Origin: Pirellulales bacterium
GTDB lineage: Bacteria; Planctomycetota; Planctomycetia; Pirellulales; JAICIG01
Length of the DNA stretch: 38,918 nucleotides
Direction: 5' to 3'
NCBI GenBank assembly: GCA_035533075.1
Contig: DATLUO010000259.1
Coordinates: 1 to 38,918, forward strand
Shown here: piece by piece, positions 22,754 to 30,824 of the stretch
How positions within the stretch are numbered: the stretch's first letter is position 1
How the letters are laid out: each line of letters starts with the position of its first letter
Made by a program: the position numbers and the translations under genes
The notes under the pieces: model-generated
What the model was told of the DNA's origin: nothing
The model's database searches: none
Seen by the model: the letters and a program-made list of their open reading frames with translations, nothing else

Positions 22754-24310
22754 ATGACATCACCCTCCGAAACGTCAAACAAACTCACCCGCGGGCATTG
22801 GCTCGTGCTGGCCGCGGCGCTCTTGGGCTGGATGTTCGACGGCGTCGAGCAGGGACTTTTTCCCTTGGTAGGCCGTCCGGCGATCGCCGACCTGTTTGGT
22901 TACGGCGACCAGCCGCTGCCGGAACAAGAGGAGCAGATCGCGCACTGGTTCGGATATATCATTGCCGCGTATCTGGTGGGAGCGGCCACCGGCGGAGTTC
23001 TTTTCGGCTGGCTTGGCGACCGCGTCGGACGAGTGCGGGCCATGACGCTGAGCGTGTTTACCTACGCGATTTTCACCGGGCTGTGCGGAGTGGCCCAGTC
23101 GGCCTGGCAGGTGTTCGCCCTGCGGTTCATCGCCTCGCTCGGCATGGGAGGCGAATGGGCGCTGGGCGTGTCGCTGGTCATGGAGGTCTGGCCGAACCAA
23201 TCGCGCGCGCTGATGGCCGGCCTGATCGGCGCGGCTTCCAACGTCGGCTACTTGATTGATGGCCTGGTGGGCCAGAGAGCAATCAAGAATCTGCCCGCCA
23301 TCAACGCCTGGCTCGTCAACGCAGGCTTGGGGGCCGAATGGGCCGATGCGCTCACCGCGCACAAAGGCTGGCGGCTGATGATGCTGGCCGGCACCGCCCC
23401 GGCGCTGTTGACCCTGCTGATCCGGCTTTTCGTGCCCGAATCGGAACGCTGGCAACAGGAGCGCGGCCGCGGCGGCACGGCACATTGGGCCACCAAAGAC
23501 CTGCTCGGCGTGTTGCTCGGTTCGCTCGGCCCGGGGCTGATGATTCTCTGTTGGGCCAACGATTATCCGTTGTCTGTCTGCATCGCCGCCACTTTGGGCG
23601 GCGTCGCCGTGGCGATCGTCGGATACAGCTATCCGGTCGTCCGTTATTTGCAACGCGAAGCGGCCTTCAGCGGCCGGGCGGCAGCGGAGGCGAAACAGAC
23701 CCTCGGCCGAATGCTGTTGGCGGCGGCGCTGGCCGGCACGGCGCTGTTGGGCACCTGGGCCTCGGCGCAATGGGCGGCGGCGTGGGCCGATAAGATGACC
23801 GGTCAACTCGCGGGGGCGAAGGAACTGACGCAGATGTGGTCGGCCATTGGCGCCATCGTCGGCACCATTGGCGCCGCACTCATCGGTGGCTGGCTGGGCA
23901 GGCGGCTCACCTACTCGCTGCTTTGCCTGAGCTCGATCGCCTCTCTCATCTGGTTCTACCAGTTCAATCCGGTCTTCAATTGGCGATTCCTGTTCGGCGG
24001 TTTTCTCGTCGGCGTCTGCACGGCGTCGTTTTATGGTTGGCTGCCGCTTTACTTGCCGGAGCTTTTCCGCACCGGCGTGCGAGCGACCTGCCAAGGCTTT
24101 GGCTTTAATTTTGGGCGCATCCTGGCGGCGGTCGGCACCTTGCAAACGGCCAATCTCATGAAGCAGTTCGAGGCGGACACCAGCCTTTTCGGCGTCACCT
24201 TGACCGGCGGCTATCCCCTGGCCTGCACTTCGATGAGCGTGATCTACCTGGTCGGCCTGACACTGATCTGGTTCGCGCCTGAGACGCGCGGCAAGCCGCT
24301 GCCGGAATAG
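22754..24310 (+). CDS. Major facilitator superfamily transporter
   Basis: The 518-residue protein has about 12 membrane helices and the MFS motif A in loop 2-3 (GWLGDRVGRVRAM). The fourth-helix segment LGMGGEWALGVSLVMEVWP is typical of the metabolite:H+ symporter and sugar/organic-acid branches, as is the C-terminal end PETRGKPLPE. Residues about 160-230 form an insertion between helices with VGQRAIKNLPAINAWLVNAG. The substrate cannot be read from sequence; an organic acid or sugar is plausible. The start at ATG 22754 is preferred over an upstream in-frame start at 22649, since the first helix follows shortly after (HWLVLAAALLGWMFDGVEQG). It converges on the winged-helix gene with a 1-bp gap. 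Confidence 0.88.
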   Translation: MTSPSETSNKLTRGHWLVLAAALLGWMFDGVEQGLFPLVGRPAIADLFGYGDQPLPEQEEQIAHWFGYIIAAYLVGAATGGVLFGWLGDRVGRVRAMTLSVFTYAIFTGLCGVAQSAWQVFALRFIASLGMGGEWALGVSLVMEVWPNQSRALMAGLIGAASNVGYLIDGLVGQRAIKNLPAINAWLVNAGLGAEWADALTAHKGWRLMMLAGTAPALLTLLIRLFVPESERWQQERGRGGTAHWATKDLLGVLLGSLGPGLMILCWANDYPLSVCIAATLGGVAVAIVGYSYPVVRYLQREAAFSGRAAAEAKQTLGRMLLAAALAGTALLGTWASAQWAAAWADKMTGQLAGAKELTQMWSAIGAIVGTIGAALIGGWLGRRLTYSLLCLSSIASLIWFYQFNPVFNWRFLFGGFLVGVCTASFYGWLPLYLPELFRTGVRATCQGFGFNFGRILAAVGTLQTANLMKQFEADTSLFGVTLTGGYPLACTSMSVIYLVGLTLIWFAPETRGKPLPE

Positions 24311-24311
24311 T

Positions 24312-24536
24312 TCACTCGCGCAGCGACACGGTGCGGCCGCGCGATTCGCCGTCGATGGCGATCTTGTCTTCGCGGGCCAGCCAGCCCAGGGCCAGCATCA
24401 CCAAATCACGCGGTTCGCCGCTCTGTTTGACGACCTGGGCCATGCTCAGCGGTCCTCGTTCGTCGAGCAGTCGCCAAATCACGCCCGCCGTCTCTCCGAT
24501 CTGCTGAAAATCGCAAACAACACTCACTGTTGCCAT
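24312..24536 (-). CDS. Winged helix-turn-helix protein (DUF2582-like)
   Basis: The 74-residue protein is a single winged-helix domain: IGETAGVIWRLLDERGPLSM, AQVVKQSGEPRDLVMLALGW, LAREDKIAIDGESRGRT. This matches the small DUF2582 family, thought to bind DNA or act as a regulatory partner, although its role is unproven. AGGAG sits about 8 nt before ATG 24536, so the longer frame from 24587 is rejected. It is convergent with the MFS gene and divergent from the DUF2752 gene. Confidence 0.82.
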   Translation of the reverse strand: MATVSVVCDFQQIGETAGVIWRLLDERGPLSMAQVVKQSGEPRDLVMLALGWLAREDKIAIDGESRGRTVSLRE

Positions 24537-24571
24537 AACGCAACTCCTAGCACATAAAATGCGCGGCCGGC

Positions 24572-24611
24572 GGCCCGGCCTTGGCACAGCACCGACAAAA
24601 ACGGCCGGGCC
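24572..24611. repeat. Inverted repeat GGCCCGGCC / GGCCGGGCC
   Basis: Two perfect 9-bp arms (24572-24580 and 24603-24611) flank a 22-nt loop in the space between two divergent genes. In RNA this would be a stable hairpin in the leader of either transcript. It could be a regulator site or a structural relic. About 40 bp further on, GCCGCGTGAAGTA (24653-24665) is identical to part of the right end of the 229-bp element. Confidence 0.5.
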
Positions 24612-24723
24612 CCATGCACAAGAATATAGCCCGAAAGGCGAAGAAAACTCAAGCCGCGTGAAGTAGAGAACTCGGCCTTGCTCGACTCAGCCCGAACGAG
24701 TATCCTGCAGGTCATTTCCGAAA

Positions 24724-25170
24724 GTGGTTTCCATCGTCAGCCCAAGTGCCGGCCAGTTCAGCGGCGCGAGGCGGCGGAGTTTGGCCTCCGCCGGCCTTTG
24801 CCTGCTTGCTCCGTTGGCACTGGCCGGCTGGTTGCGTCCCGATCCAAATGGTTTCGGCACGCACCGGCAGTTGGGGCTTCCGCCGTGTACGTTCGTCTGG
24901 TTGTTTGGAGTTCGCTGCCCGTCGTGCGGCATGACCACCTCCTGGTCGCACGCGGTACGCGGCGAATGGATCCAGGCGCTCGGCTCGAACGTGGGCGGAA
25001 CGTTGCTGGCGGCGGCGGCCATGATCGCGGCGCCCTGGCTGCTGATTTCAGCGGCCAGGGGGCGGTGGTTGCTGGGACGGCCCGGCCACCGCGCGTTGGC
25101 GGTGCTGGCGGCCGTGCTGATCGCCGTCACGCTGTTGGACTGGATTTATCGTTTGGGAACTCAAGGATGA
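24724..25170 (+). CDS. DUF2752 membrane protein
   Basis: The 148-residue protein has the DUF2752 signature GFGTHRQLGLPPCTFVWLFG followed by VRCPSCGMTTSWSHAVRGEW, with the CPSCGMTTS cysteines intact, and three probable helices (about residues 20-40, 92-110 and 125-143). The function of the family is unknown; the conserved cysteine pair suggests metal or redox chemistry. The GTG at 24724 is the first reasonable start. The gene ends 10 bp before the next gene, suggesting cotranscription. Confidence 0.85.
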   Translation: MVSIVSPSAGQFSGARRRSLASAGLCLLAPLALAGWLRPDPNGFGTHRQLGLPPCTFVWLFGVRCPSCGMTTSWSHAVRGEWIQALGSNVGGTLLAAAAMIAAPWLLISAARGRWLLGRPGHRALAVLAAVLIAVTLLDWIYRLGTQG

Positions 25171-25180
25171 GGGATCGAAC

Positions 25181-25825
25181 ATGCGGAACACGGTGAAGTG
25201 TACGAGTTGGATGGCGATCGTTTGCGCCGCCTTCTGTCTGGCCCAAACCGGCTGCGTCAAACTCATGACCACCGTGGCTTACTTCGTCAAAGGAACGACC
25301 GACGACGCCGAGTTCGAAGGCTTCAAAGATAAGCGGGTCGCCATCGTGTGCCGGCCGCTCGTCGAGATGAAATACGGTGCGGGCACGGTCCCCAACGACC
25401 TCGCCACGCGCGTCGGCCAACTGCTCAAGCAAAACGGCAAGCGCGTCAAATTGATCAAGCAAAGCGAAGTCAGCAATTGGACCGATGAGAACCCGAACGA
25501 GGAACTCTACGCCATCGGCCAGGGCGTCTCGGCCGATTTAGTGCTGGGCATCGACTTGGAGGATTTCAGCCTTTATCAAGGCCAGACGCTGTACCAGGGC
25601 AAGTCACAGGTGCGCCTCAGCGTCTGCGACGTACACAGCGACGGCGAGATCATCTGGGAAAAGCCCATGCGGCAAGTGGTCTGGCCCGCACAAGGCGGGC
25701 GACCCGCCCAGGAAGAACCGGTGCAGCAGTTCCAGCGAGAGTACGTCGAGATTCTGGCCACCGAGATCGGCAACCACTTCTACGCCCACGATCACTTCAA
25801 CCGCAATTCCGAACTCGACGAATAG
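25181..25825 (+). CDS. Envelope protein of unknown function, possible lipoprotein (214 aa)
   Basis: The N-terminus MRNTVKCTSWMAIVCAAFCL followed by AQTGC is a signal sequence with a lipobox-like cysteine (Cys25, though the -3 residue is Gln, not the usual Leu). The mature part has a nucleotide-binding-like beta pattern (KRVAIVCRPLVEMKYG, LLKQNGKRVKLIKQSEV, DLVLGIDLEDFSLYQGQTLY) reminiscent of small planctomycete lipoproteins and of LpoB/CsgG-type folds, but I cannot name it. RBS GAGGGA lies upstream. It follows the DUF2752 gene by 10 bp. Its TAG stop abuts an 18-nt fragment of the 230-bp repeat. Confidence 0.75.
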   Translation: MRNTVKCTSWMAIVCAAFCLAQTGCVKLMTTVAYFVKGTTDDAEFEGFKDKRVAIVCRPLVEMKYGAGTVPNDLATRVGQLLKQNGKRVKLIKQSEVSNWTDENPNEELYAIGQGVSADLVLGIDLEDFSLYQGQTLYQGKSQVRLSVCDVHSDGEIIWEKPMRQVVWPAQGGRPAQEEPVQQFQREYVEILATEIGNHFYAHDHFNRNSELDE

Positions 25826-25841
25826 CTCTGCCCCAGCCACC
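25824..25841 (+). repeat. Scar of the 230-bp long-inverted-repeat element
   Basis: AGCTCTGCCCCAGCCACC is identical to the inner part of the right arm of the copy at 7283-7511. Nothing else of the element is recognisable here, so this is either a scar or an independent short match. It overlaps the last two bases of the TAG stop codon of the preceding gene. Confidence 0.55.
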
Positions 25842-25858
25842 AACCTGCGGCGGTTGAA

Positions 25859-26125
25859 CTATTTTGCGCTGCGCAAGGTTTCGGGCAACGTTGAGCCGAG
25901 GAACCGATAGCGGCAATAAGACCGGTCGAAGCGATACATGGCCACACTTGTGGCGGGCGTCGGCTGTCCCGTGTTTTCTCCGGTGAGCATTCGCTGGATC
26001 GTCTCGCTCACTGGCAGCGCAATCGTCGAGGGTGGTAAAAGCGGCCGCGGCACGTCATATTGAAAGCCGTCAAAGGGGCCTCCGATAAACTCGATCCGTT
26101 GCCGGTCGTTCGGTTCTCGAATCAT
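25859..26125 (-). CDS. Small protein of unknown function (88 aa)
   Basis: From ATG 26125 the protein reads MIREPNDRQRIEFIGGPFDG, with a proline-rich centre (YDVPRPLLPPSTIALPVSET) and an aromatic end (AMYRFDRSYCRYRFLGSTLP). The RIEFIGGPFDG start and the FDRSY-YRFLG end recall small planctomycete proteins of unknown role. GGAGAG lies about 9 nt upstream, so the 23-residue longer frame is not used. No signal peptide. The gene is divergent from the NHL gene with a shared 90-bp promoter region. Confidence 0.62.
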   Translation of the reverse strand: MIREPNDRQRIEFIGGPFDGFQYDVPRPLLPPSTIALPVSETIQRMLTGENTGQPTPATSVAMYRFDRSYCRYRFLGSTLPETLRSAK

Positions 26126-26215
26126 CTGCGCACTCTCCACATTGAACGCCGGGCATGCACCCCTCTCACTGAATTTACGTGCCATGCCTCCCATTTGCCA
26201 AGGGTCGCAATAACC

Positions 26216-27334
26216 ATGCCGGCCATCACGAGACGCTTCCTGACGCTCTTCGGCAGCCCGGCGCTATTGTTGGCCGCGGCCGCGTCGGCGGCCGAACTGA
26301 GAATCGAGACCGTGGCCGGCACCGGCAAATCGGAGGATAACGGCCGCCAGGGTACGGCGGCCGAGGTCAACCTCAGCCAACCCTTCGGCGTCGACTTCGG
26401 GCCGGATGGCGCGCTTTACATTTGCGAGGTGGGCCATCACCGCGTATGGCGGCTCGACCTGGCCGGTCGTCGTCTGAGCGCCGTGGCCGGCTCGGGACAC
26501 AAGGGCTACGCGGGCGACGGCGGGCCGGCCACCGAAGCCGATCTCAATGAACCCTATGAAGTGCGCTTCGACAGCCGCGGCGATCTCTATTTTGTCGAAA
26601 TGCGGAACTGCGTCGTGCGGCGCATCGAGAGTCGGACTGGCCGGATCTCGACCGTTGCCGGCACCGGGCAACCAGGTCTTGGCGGCGACGGCGGACCGGC
26701 CACCAAGGCGCTGCTGCGAGATCCCCACAGCATTGCCTTCGATCGGCGAGATCGCCTCTACGTCGCCGACATCGGCAATCACCGTGTTCGCCGAGTAGAC
26801 CCGGCCACCGGCCGCATCGAAACGATCGCCGGCAACGGAGAAAAGCAGTTACCTGCCGACGGTGTCAAAGCCGCCGGACAGCCGATTCTGGGGCCGCGGG
26901 CCCTGAGCATCGTGGGCAACGATCTGTGGATCGCGCTGCGCGAAGGGAACTCGATCTGGCGGCTCGATCTTGTCGACGGCACGCTGCACCGCGAAGCCGG
27001 CACGGGCAAGAAAGGTTACTCGGGCGACGGCGGCCCGGCCCTGGAAGCCGCGTTCGACGGCCCCAAGGGAATCGCTTGGGGCAGCGACCCCAGGGAACTG
27101 TTCATCGTCGATACGGAAAACCACGCGGTCCGAGCGATGGATCCGCACGTCGACCAAATCAAGACCATTGCCGGTGGCGGTCCGGCGACCGGCGGGTATG
27201 CGGGCGACGGCGGGCCGGCGAGCAGGGCCAAGCTCGATCGTCCCCACGGCATCTGCGTCGGCCCCGACGGAAGCATTTACATCGGTGACACGCTGAATCA
27301 TCGCGTCCGCCGGATCTTTCATTCAGACAAGTAG
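26216..27334 (+). CDS. Secreted NHL-repeat beta-propeller protein
   Basis: The 372-residue protein has a signal peptide (MPAITRRFLTLFGSPALLLA, cleavage near ASAAE) and then six NHL repeats that make a six-bladed propeller. Each blade begins AGxG and most carry a GYxGDGGPAxxAxLxxP loop (for example residues around 100, 155, 270 and 325) and a LYxADxxNHRVRRxD strand. Such propellers bind proteins, sugars or cell-wall fragments outside the cell; no catalytic residue is evident. ATG 26216 is preferred over 26060 because the signal peptide starts there. The 3' end overlaps the convergent EF-hand gene by 16 bp. Confidence 0.88.
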   Translation: MPAITRRFLTLFGSPALLLAAAASAAELRIETVAGTGKSEDNGRQGTAAEVNLSQPFGVDFGPDGALYICEVGHHRVWRLDLAGRRLSAVAGSGHKGYAGDGGPATEADLNEPYEVRFDSRGDLYFVEMRNCVVRRIESRTGRISTVAGTGQPGLGGDGGPATKALLRDPHSIAFDRRDRLYVADIGNHRVRRVDPATGRIETIAGNGEKQLPADGVKAAGQPILGPRALSIVGNDLWIALREGNSIWRLDLVDGTLHREAGTGKKGYSGDGGPALEAAFDGPKGIAWGSDPRELFIVDTENHAVRAMDPHVDQIKTIAGGGPATGGYAGDGGPASRAKLDRPHGICVGPDGSIYIGDTLNHRVRRIFHSDK

Positions 27335-28953
27335 GGCGATGGCTGGGCTGATTCCGCCCGCTGCGCTTCGCCGGCGATGATCAAGCCGTCGCCATCCAAG
27401 TCGAGCGCGCGAAACTTGGCGTTCGTGCCCGGAAACTCTTCGCGGCTGATCTCGCGGTCGCCGTTGACGTCCATGCGCAAAAACCACTTTGGCCGATCGA
27501 CGGGTGAATTCGCAACCGTTGTTGTCTGGCCGGACGACGGCGTTTCAGGCGGTTGGCCGCGGCCGACGACGATCACGAGCGCCGCCGGCAACTCGTCGGG
27601 CGTAATTCGCCCATCGCCGTCCGCGTCGACGCCGCGCAATGCCGAGTTCGCGCCGCGCAGCTCGCGAGTCGTCAAGCGATGATCGTGGTCCGAGTCCAGC
27701 AACGAAAAGATGGGGTCTCTTTCGTCGCGGACCTCTGCATAAACCGTGTTGAGCTGGCTCGGCTTGGGCGGCGCGGCCGACTGCCCCTCGACCGACGCCG
27801 AGGGAGCGTCGAGGGCGACGCGATCGTCAACCGCAAATCGCACGCGGCATCCGGCCGACGACAAAACCACAGCGCCCGGCGGGTGCGAGGCCGGCAAGCG
27901 GATCGAGTCCGCCCGCGGTGAGTAATCAACCAGCGAAAGCTTCGGCAAGGGTCTGTCTTTCTTTCCGAAAGACGCCGACACGACCGCCTGCGGCCCGATG
28001 AGAGCGAGGTTGCGAATCTCGTCCGGGCTTAGCCTGCCGTCGCCATCCGCATCGAGGCGCCGCAACCACGACTCGCCGGAAGGAGCGGACTCGCCGTTGG
28101 GATAGCTCCGCTGGAGCGCATCGCCGACGACTTTCCAGTCGGCACCTGGGCCAAGCACGAACGCGGCCGCATCGTCTCGGTAGATCGCCGTTCGCGGTTG
28201 CGCAGCCAACTCGTCGCCCGCCAGCGAATCGTCCAGTTCGGGCCAACTGACGATGTGGTCGTCATTGGCGTCGCGGCTCATCAAACGCTGCTCTAACGCC
28301 GCCAGCTCCTTTTGGTCGAGCACACCGTCGTCGTCGGCGTCGAGCAGCATCCGCACGATGGATTGCCGCGCGTCGAGCAGGCCAGGCCCAGCCGCGTTTT
28401 TGAGTGCAAAGGCCGCTTCAGAACCTTTCACCTCGCCAATGAACCGGCGAGCTTCATCGCGATCGACCAGCCCGTTGTGGTTGGTGTCGTTGGCCTTCAT
28501 GAACTCTTTGCGGTTCGCCATGTTGAGGGGCCGGGTCAACCGCTGGCCGAAAATGCGTTTCGGATCGGCAAACACTTCGCCCCAGGTCGGCCGGCCGTCG
28601 CGATCGCGGTCCGCCGCTTTGAGAAGTTCGTCGACCAGCTCTTCGCGCGGCGCCCGGAAGGGATGCCCGTCAATCGTGATCCGCAGCTCGACGATCAAAG
28701 GACCGCGGGGCAACAGCAGCAGGAGACGCTCGGCGGAGAGGTCGCGAGACTCCGGCGAAGGTGCGTCGGCGGGCATTTGGTCGTCGCCGGCAGAACCGGA
28801 ATTCCGAGGCGACGGCGACGGCTCAGGTTTTATGACACCCGCGGCGGTCGGATGCGCGACCGGAACAATGGGCGCAGCGCGACGGGCATCGCCGCGGTCG
28901 CAGCCAAAGGGCACCAGTGCGAGCGTCATACACAGCAACGTGGCTCGATTCAT
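27319..28953 (-). CDS. Secreted protein with nine EF-hand-like calcium loops
   Basis: The 544-residue protein begins with an export signal (MNRATLLCMTLALVPFGC), perhaps a lipoprotein with Cys18. Nine EF-hand-like loops are visible, including DRDRDGRPTWGE, DTNHNGLVDRDE, DADDDGVLDQKE, DADGDGRLSPDE, DSDHDHRLTTRE, DADGDGRITPDE and DLDGDGLIIAGE; a few have substitutions (DANDDHIVSWPE, DVNGDREISREE) that may weaken calcium binding. Between them lie a beta-rich part (about 325-400) and low-complexity linkers. It probably acts as a calcium-stabilised envelope protein. ATG 28953 is chosen over the longer frame (29028) that runs into the repeat pair. It overlaps the NHL gene end by 16 bp. Confidence 0.85.
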   Translation of the reverse strand: MNRATLLCMTLALVPFGCDRGDARRAAPIVPVAHPTAAGVIKPEPSPSPRNSGSAGDDQMPADAPSPESRDLSAERLLLLLPRGPLIVELRITIDGHPFRAPREELVDELLKAADRDRDGRPTWGEVFADPKRIFGQRLTRPLNMANRKEFMKANDTNHNGLVDRDEARRFIGEVKGSEAAFALKNAAGPGLLDARQSIVRMLLDADDDGVLDQKELAALEQRLMSRDANDDHIVSWPELDDSLAGDELAAQPRTAIYRDDAAAFVLGPGADWKVVGDALQRSYPNGESAPSGESWLRRLDADGDGRLSPDEIRNLALIGPQAVVSASFGKKDRPLPKLSLVDYSPRADSIRLPASHPPGAVVLSSAGCRVRFAVDDRVALDAPSASVEGQSAAPPKPSQLNTVYAEVRDERDPIFSLLDSDHDHRLTTRELRGANSALRGVDADGDGRITPDELPAALVIVVGRGQPPETPSSGQTTTVANSPVDRPKWFLRMDVNGDREISREEFPGTNAKFRALDLDGDGLIIAGEAQRAESAQPSPYLSE

Positions 28954-28987
28954 GCGACGCTCTATTCCCGGTGCTCTGTCGCTCGTC

Positions 28988-29086
28988 GTAGGGTGGGACC
29001 AGCGAGCTTGCGAGCGCCGGCCCACCATTACCGACGTCGTTTGTGGTGGTGGGCCGGCGCTCGCAAGCTCGCTGGTCCCACCCTAC
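28988..29086. repeat. REP-like inverted pair (family 1)
   Basis: The left unit 28988-29026 (GTAGGGTGGGACCAGCGAGC...) and right unit 29048-29086 (...GCTCGCTGGTCCCACCCTAC) are perfect or near-perfect inverted copies with a 21-bp spacer. It lies between the EF-hand gene start and the coiled-coil protein stop, both on the minus strand. Confidence 0.93.
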
Positions 29087-29143
29087 GCCCACCGCGTCGT
29101 GCTATTCGGACCGCCTATCCCGGCGCGCCGGGACCCTGGAGAG

Positions 29144-30628
29144 CTACTTGGCTGGCGGGTCCGACGCCGATTCGCCTTCTTGTGGCCGGATCAATTCAAA
29201 ATAGCGGCGGATCGTCTGGCGATGGCCGAGCGGAATCGGCTCGCTGTCGAGCACCGATTCTGACAGACGGCGATACTTCTGATACGAGTCGCGGTATCCG
29301 CGGCCCGCCTGCTGGCGGCCTTCGGGCGAGTGCGTCGTCTCGACTTCCGAGGGACCGTCATCGGCCGTCGGCCCGCTGACCTGCTCCAGGTTTTTCTTCG
29401 AGAGCAGGTTTGTTTGGTCGCCTCGCGTGTTGCCGCTGGTCGCCAGACCGAAGCTCTGCGAAGGCGATGTCGACTTCCGGGGCTGTTTGCCGCGCATCAA
29501 AGAATTGCTCTGGCAGTTGCACTTGCCTTCGGTGAGCCGCTTCAGTTCGGCGGCCAGCAACTCGTTGATCTTGCGCCGCCGCGCGTGATTCTTTACTTCT
29601 TTCGCCAGGCGGCGCGAGCCGCGCTGGAACTTTCCCTTGCCGCCCTTGACGCCGTCGGCCACTTCGCTGGTGGCGTCGGCCAGATCGCCCAGGCCGACCT
29701 CGCCCATCTGCTGGGCGCTCTTCTTCATCTGCTCTTCGACCGCCTTGGCTTCCTTTCGCTCCAGCGGCGGCTCTTCGAGCTTTTCCAGCTCTTCCGCGGC
29801 CTTGTCGAACTTGGCTTCGACCAGCGATTTGCCGGCTTCGGCCAGGGCCGGCGAGAGGCTCATGCCGGAGCCGAGCGACTCCAACTGGGCATCGACCAAC
29901 TCGACGTTGTACTGCGCCTGCTGGGCCTGAATGGCCGACTGCATGTCGCTGAGCTTCGCCAGGGCCTCGCGCAAATCGACCCCCGGTTCCTTCATTTCGG
30001 CCACCTTTTCGCGGAGCATCTCGACCAGCTTTTTCATCTCGTGATTCTGGTCCTGCTTCGCCAACTCCTCGAACTGATTGAGGTCTTCTTCGATGTCGGC
30101 GGCGGTGGCGACGATTTCGGGCAGAGGCTCCGGCACGCCGGCTTCAACCGGCCGCGGACCAACCGGCCAGGCGACGAGCGCCACGGCAACGGCCAAAGCG
30201 GCCACGGCGGCCGGCAGCAGCTTGGGCATTCGCCAGGGAACCACGGCCTGCGGGTCGACGTGCGACAAGTGTTCGGCCGTGTCGCGCACCTGCAGCTCGT
30301 CCAGGGCGGTCTTTTCGGCCTTGCCGAGAAAAGCCAGCGCCGTGACCACGCGATCTTTCAAGCGGTAGTGCGCATCGACGGCCACGGCCGCGGAGTGCCA
30401 GCGCAGCGGCCAAACAAGGCCGACGAGAGCACCGACGGCGGGGCCACAGAGAAAGACGAGCAGGGCTTGCCACGGCGTCACCGGCCACTCGGCCAGCCAA
30501 CGCCCGGCGCCCAGCAGCAGACCGGACAGCGAGCCGAAAAGCAGACCCGCAGTGGCCATTCGCTCGACAAACAGCCGGCGTTGCCGCCGGCGAACTTGCG
30601 CCAATCGCCCGTAGATCACACGTTCCAT
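29144..30628 (-). CDS. Membrane protein with long coiled coil (494 aa), function unknown
   Basis: The protein starts MERVIYGRLAQVRRRQRRLF (ATG 30628, GAGGG about 8 nt upstream), has two membrane segments near residues 25-70 and a third near 135-155 (LLPAAVAALAVAVALVAWPV), then a long charged coiled coil of about 170-360 (ATAADIEEDLNQFEELAKQD, KLVEMLREKVAEMKE, LEKLEEPPLERKEAKAVEEQ). After a low-complexity linker it ends with RLSESVLDSEPIPLGHRQTI and RRYFELIRPQEGE, a tail also seen on planctomycete proteins encoded near MoxR/DUF58 loci (recollection). It lies between the EF-hand protein and the glucan synthase on the same strand. No enzymatic motif is visible. Confidence 0.78.
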   Translation of the reverse strand: MERVIYGRLAQVRRRQRRLFVERMATAGLLFGSLSGLLLGAGRWLAEWPVTPWQALLVFLCGPAVGALVGLVWPLRWHSAAVAVDAHYRLKDRVVTALAFLGKAEKTALDELQVRDTAEHLSHVDPQAVVPWRMPKLLPAAVAALAVAVALVAWPVGPRPVEAGVPEPLPEIVATAADIEEDLNQFEELAKQDQNHEMKKLVEMLREKVAEMKEPGVDLREALAKLSDMQSAIQAQQAQYNVELVDAQLESLGSGMSLSPALAEAGKSLVEAKFDKAAEELEKLEEPPLERKEAKAVEEQMKKSAQQMGEVGLGDLADATSEVADGVKGGKGKFQRGSRRLAKEVKNHARRRKINELLAAELKRLTEGKCNCQSNSLMRGKQPRKSTSPSQSFGLATSGNTRGDQTNLLSKKNLEQVSGPTADDGPSEVETTHSPEGRQQAGRGYRDSYQKYRRLSESVLDSEPIPLGHRQTIRRYFELIRPQEGESASDPPAK

Positions 30629-30824
30629 GGACCAACCCTCGCGTAAAAAGGAAGGGAGTCGGCAATGCGCTGACCGAATGCCGTGGATGATACCCCATTC
30701 GCCGCGGGCGAGCAAGAAGTGATGAGAACTTTTCGTCCTCGAAGTGCAACTCGAAGAAGCCGCGCCACGTGCCGCGCTCGCACAACTGGGTCACTCTGGC
30801 CGAGTGCAAACCGCGTCTTACAAC

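Noticed and set aside
22443..22778. A 111-codon minus-strand frame between the secreted protein and the MFS gene
   Set aside because: Arg/Ser-rich translation without domain, overlapping the MFS start; not supported.
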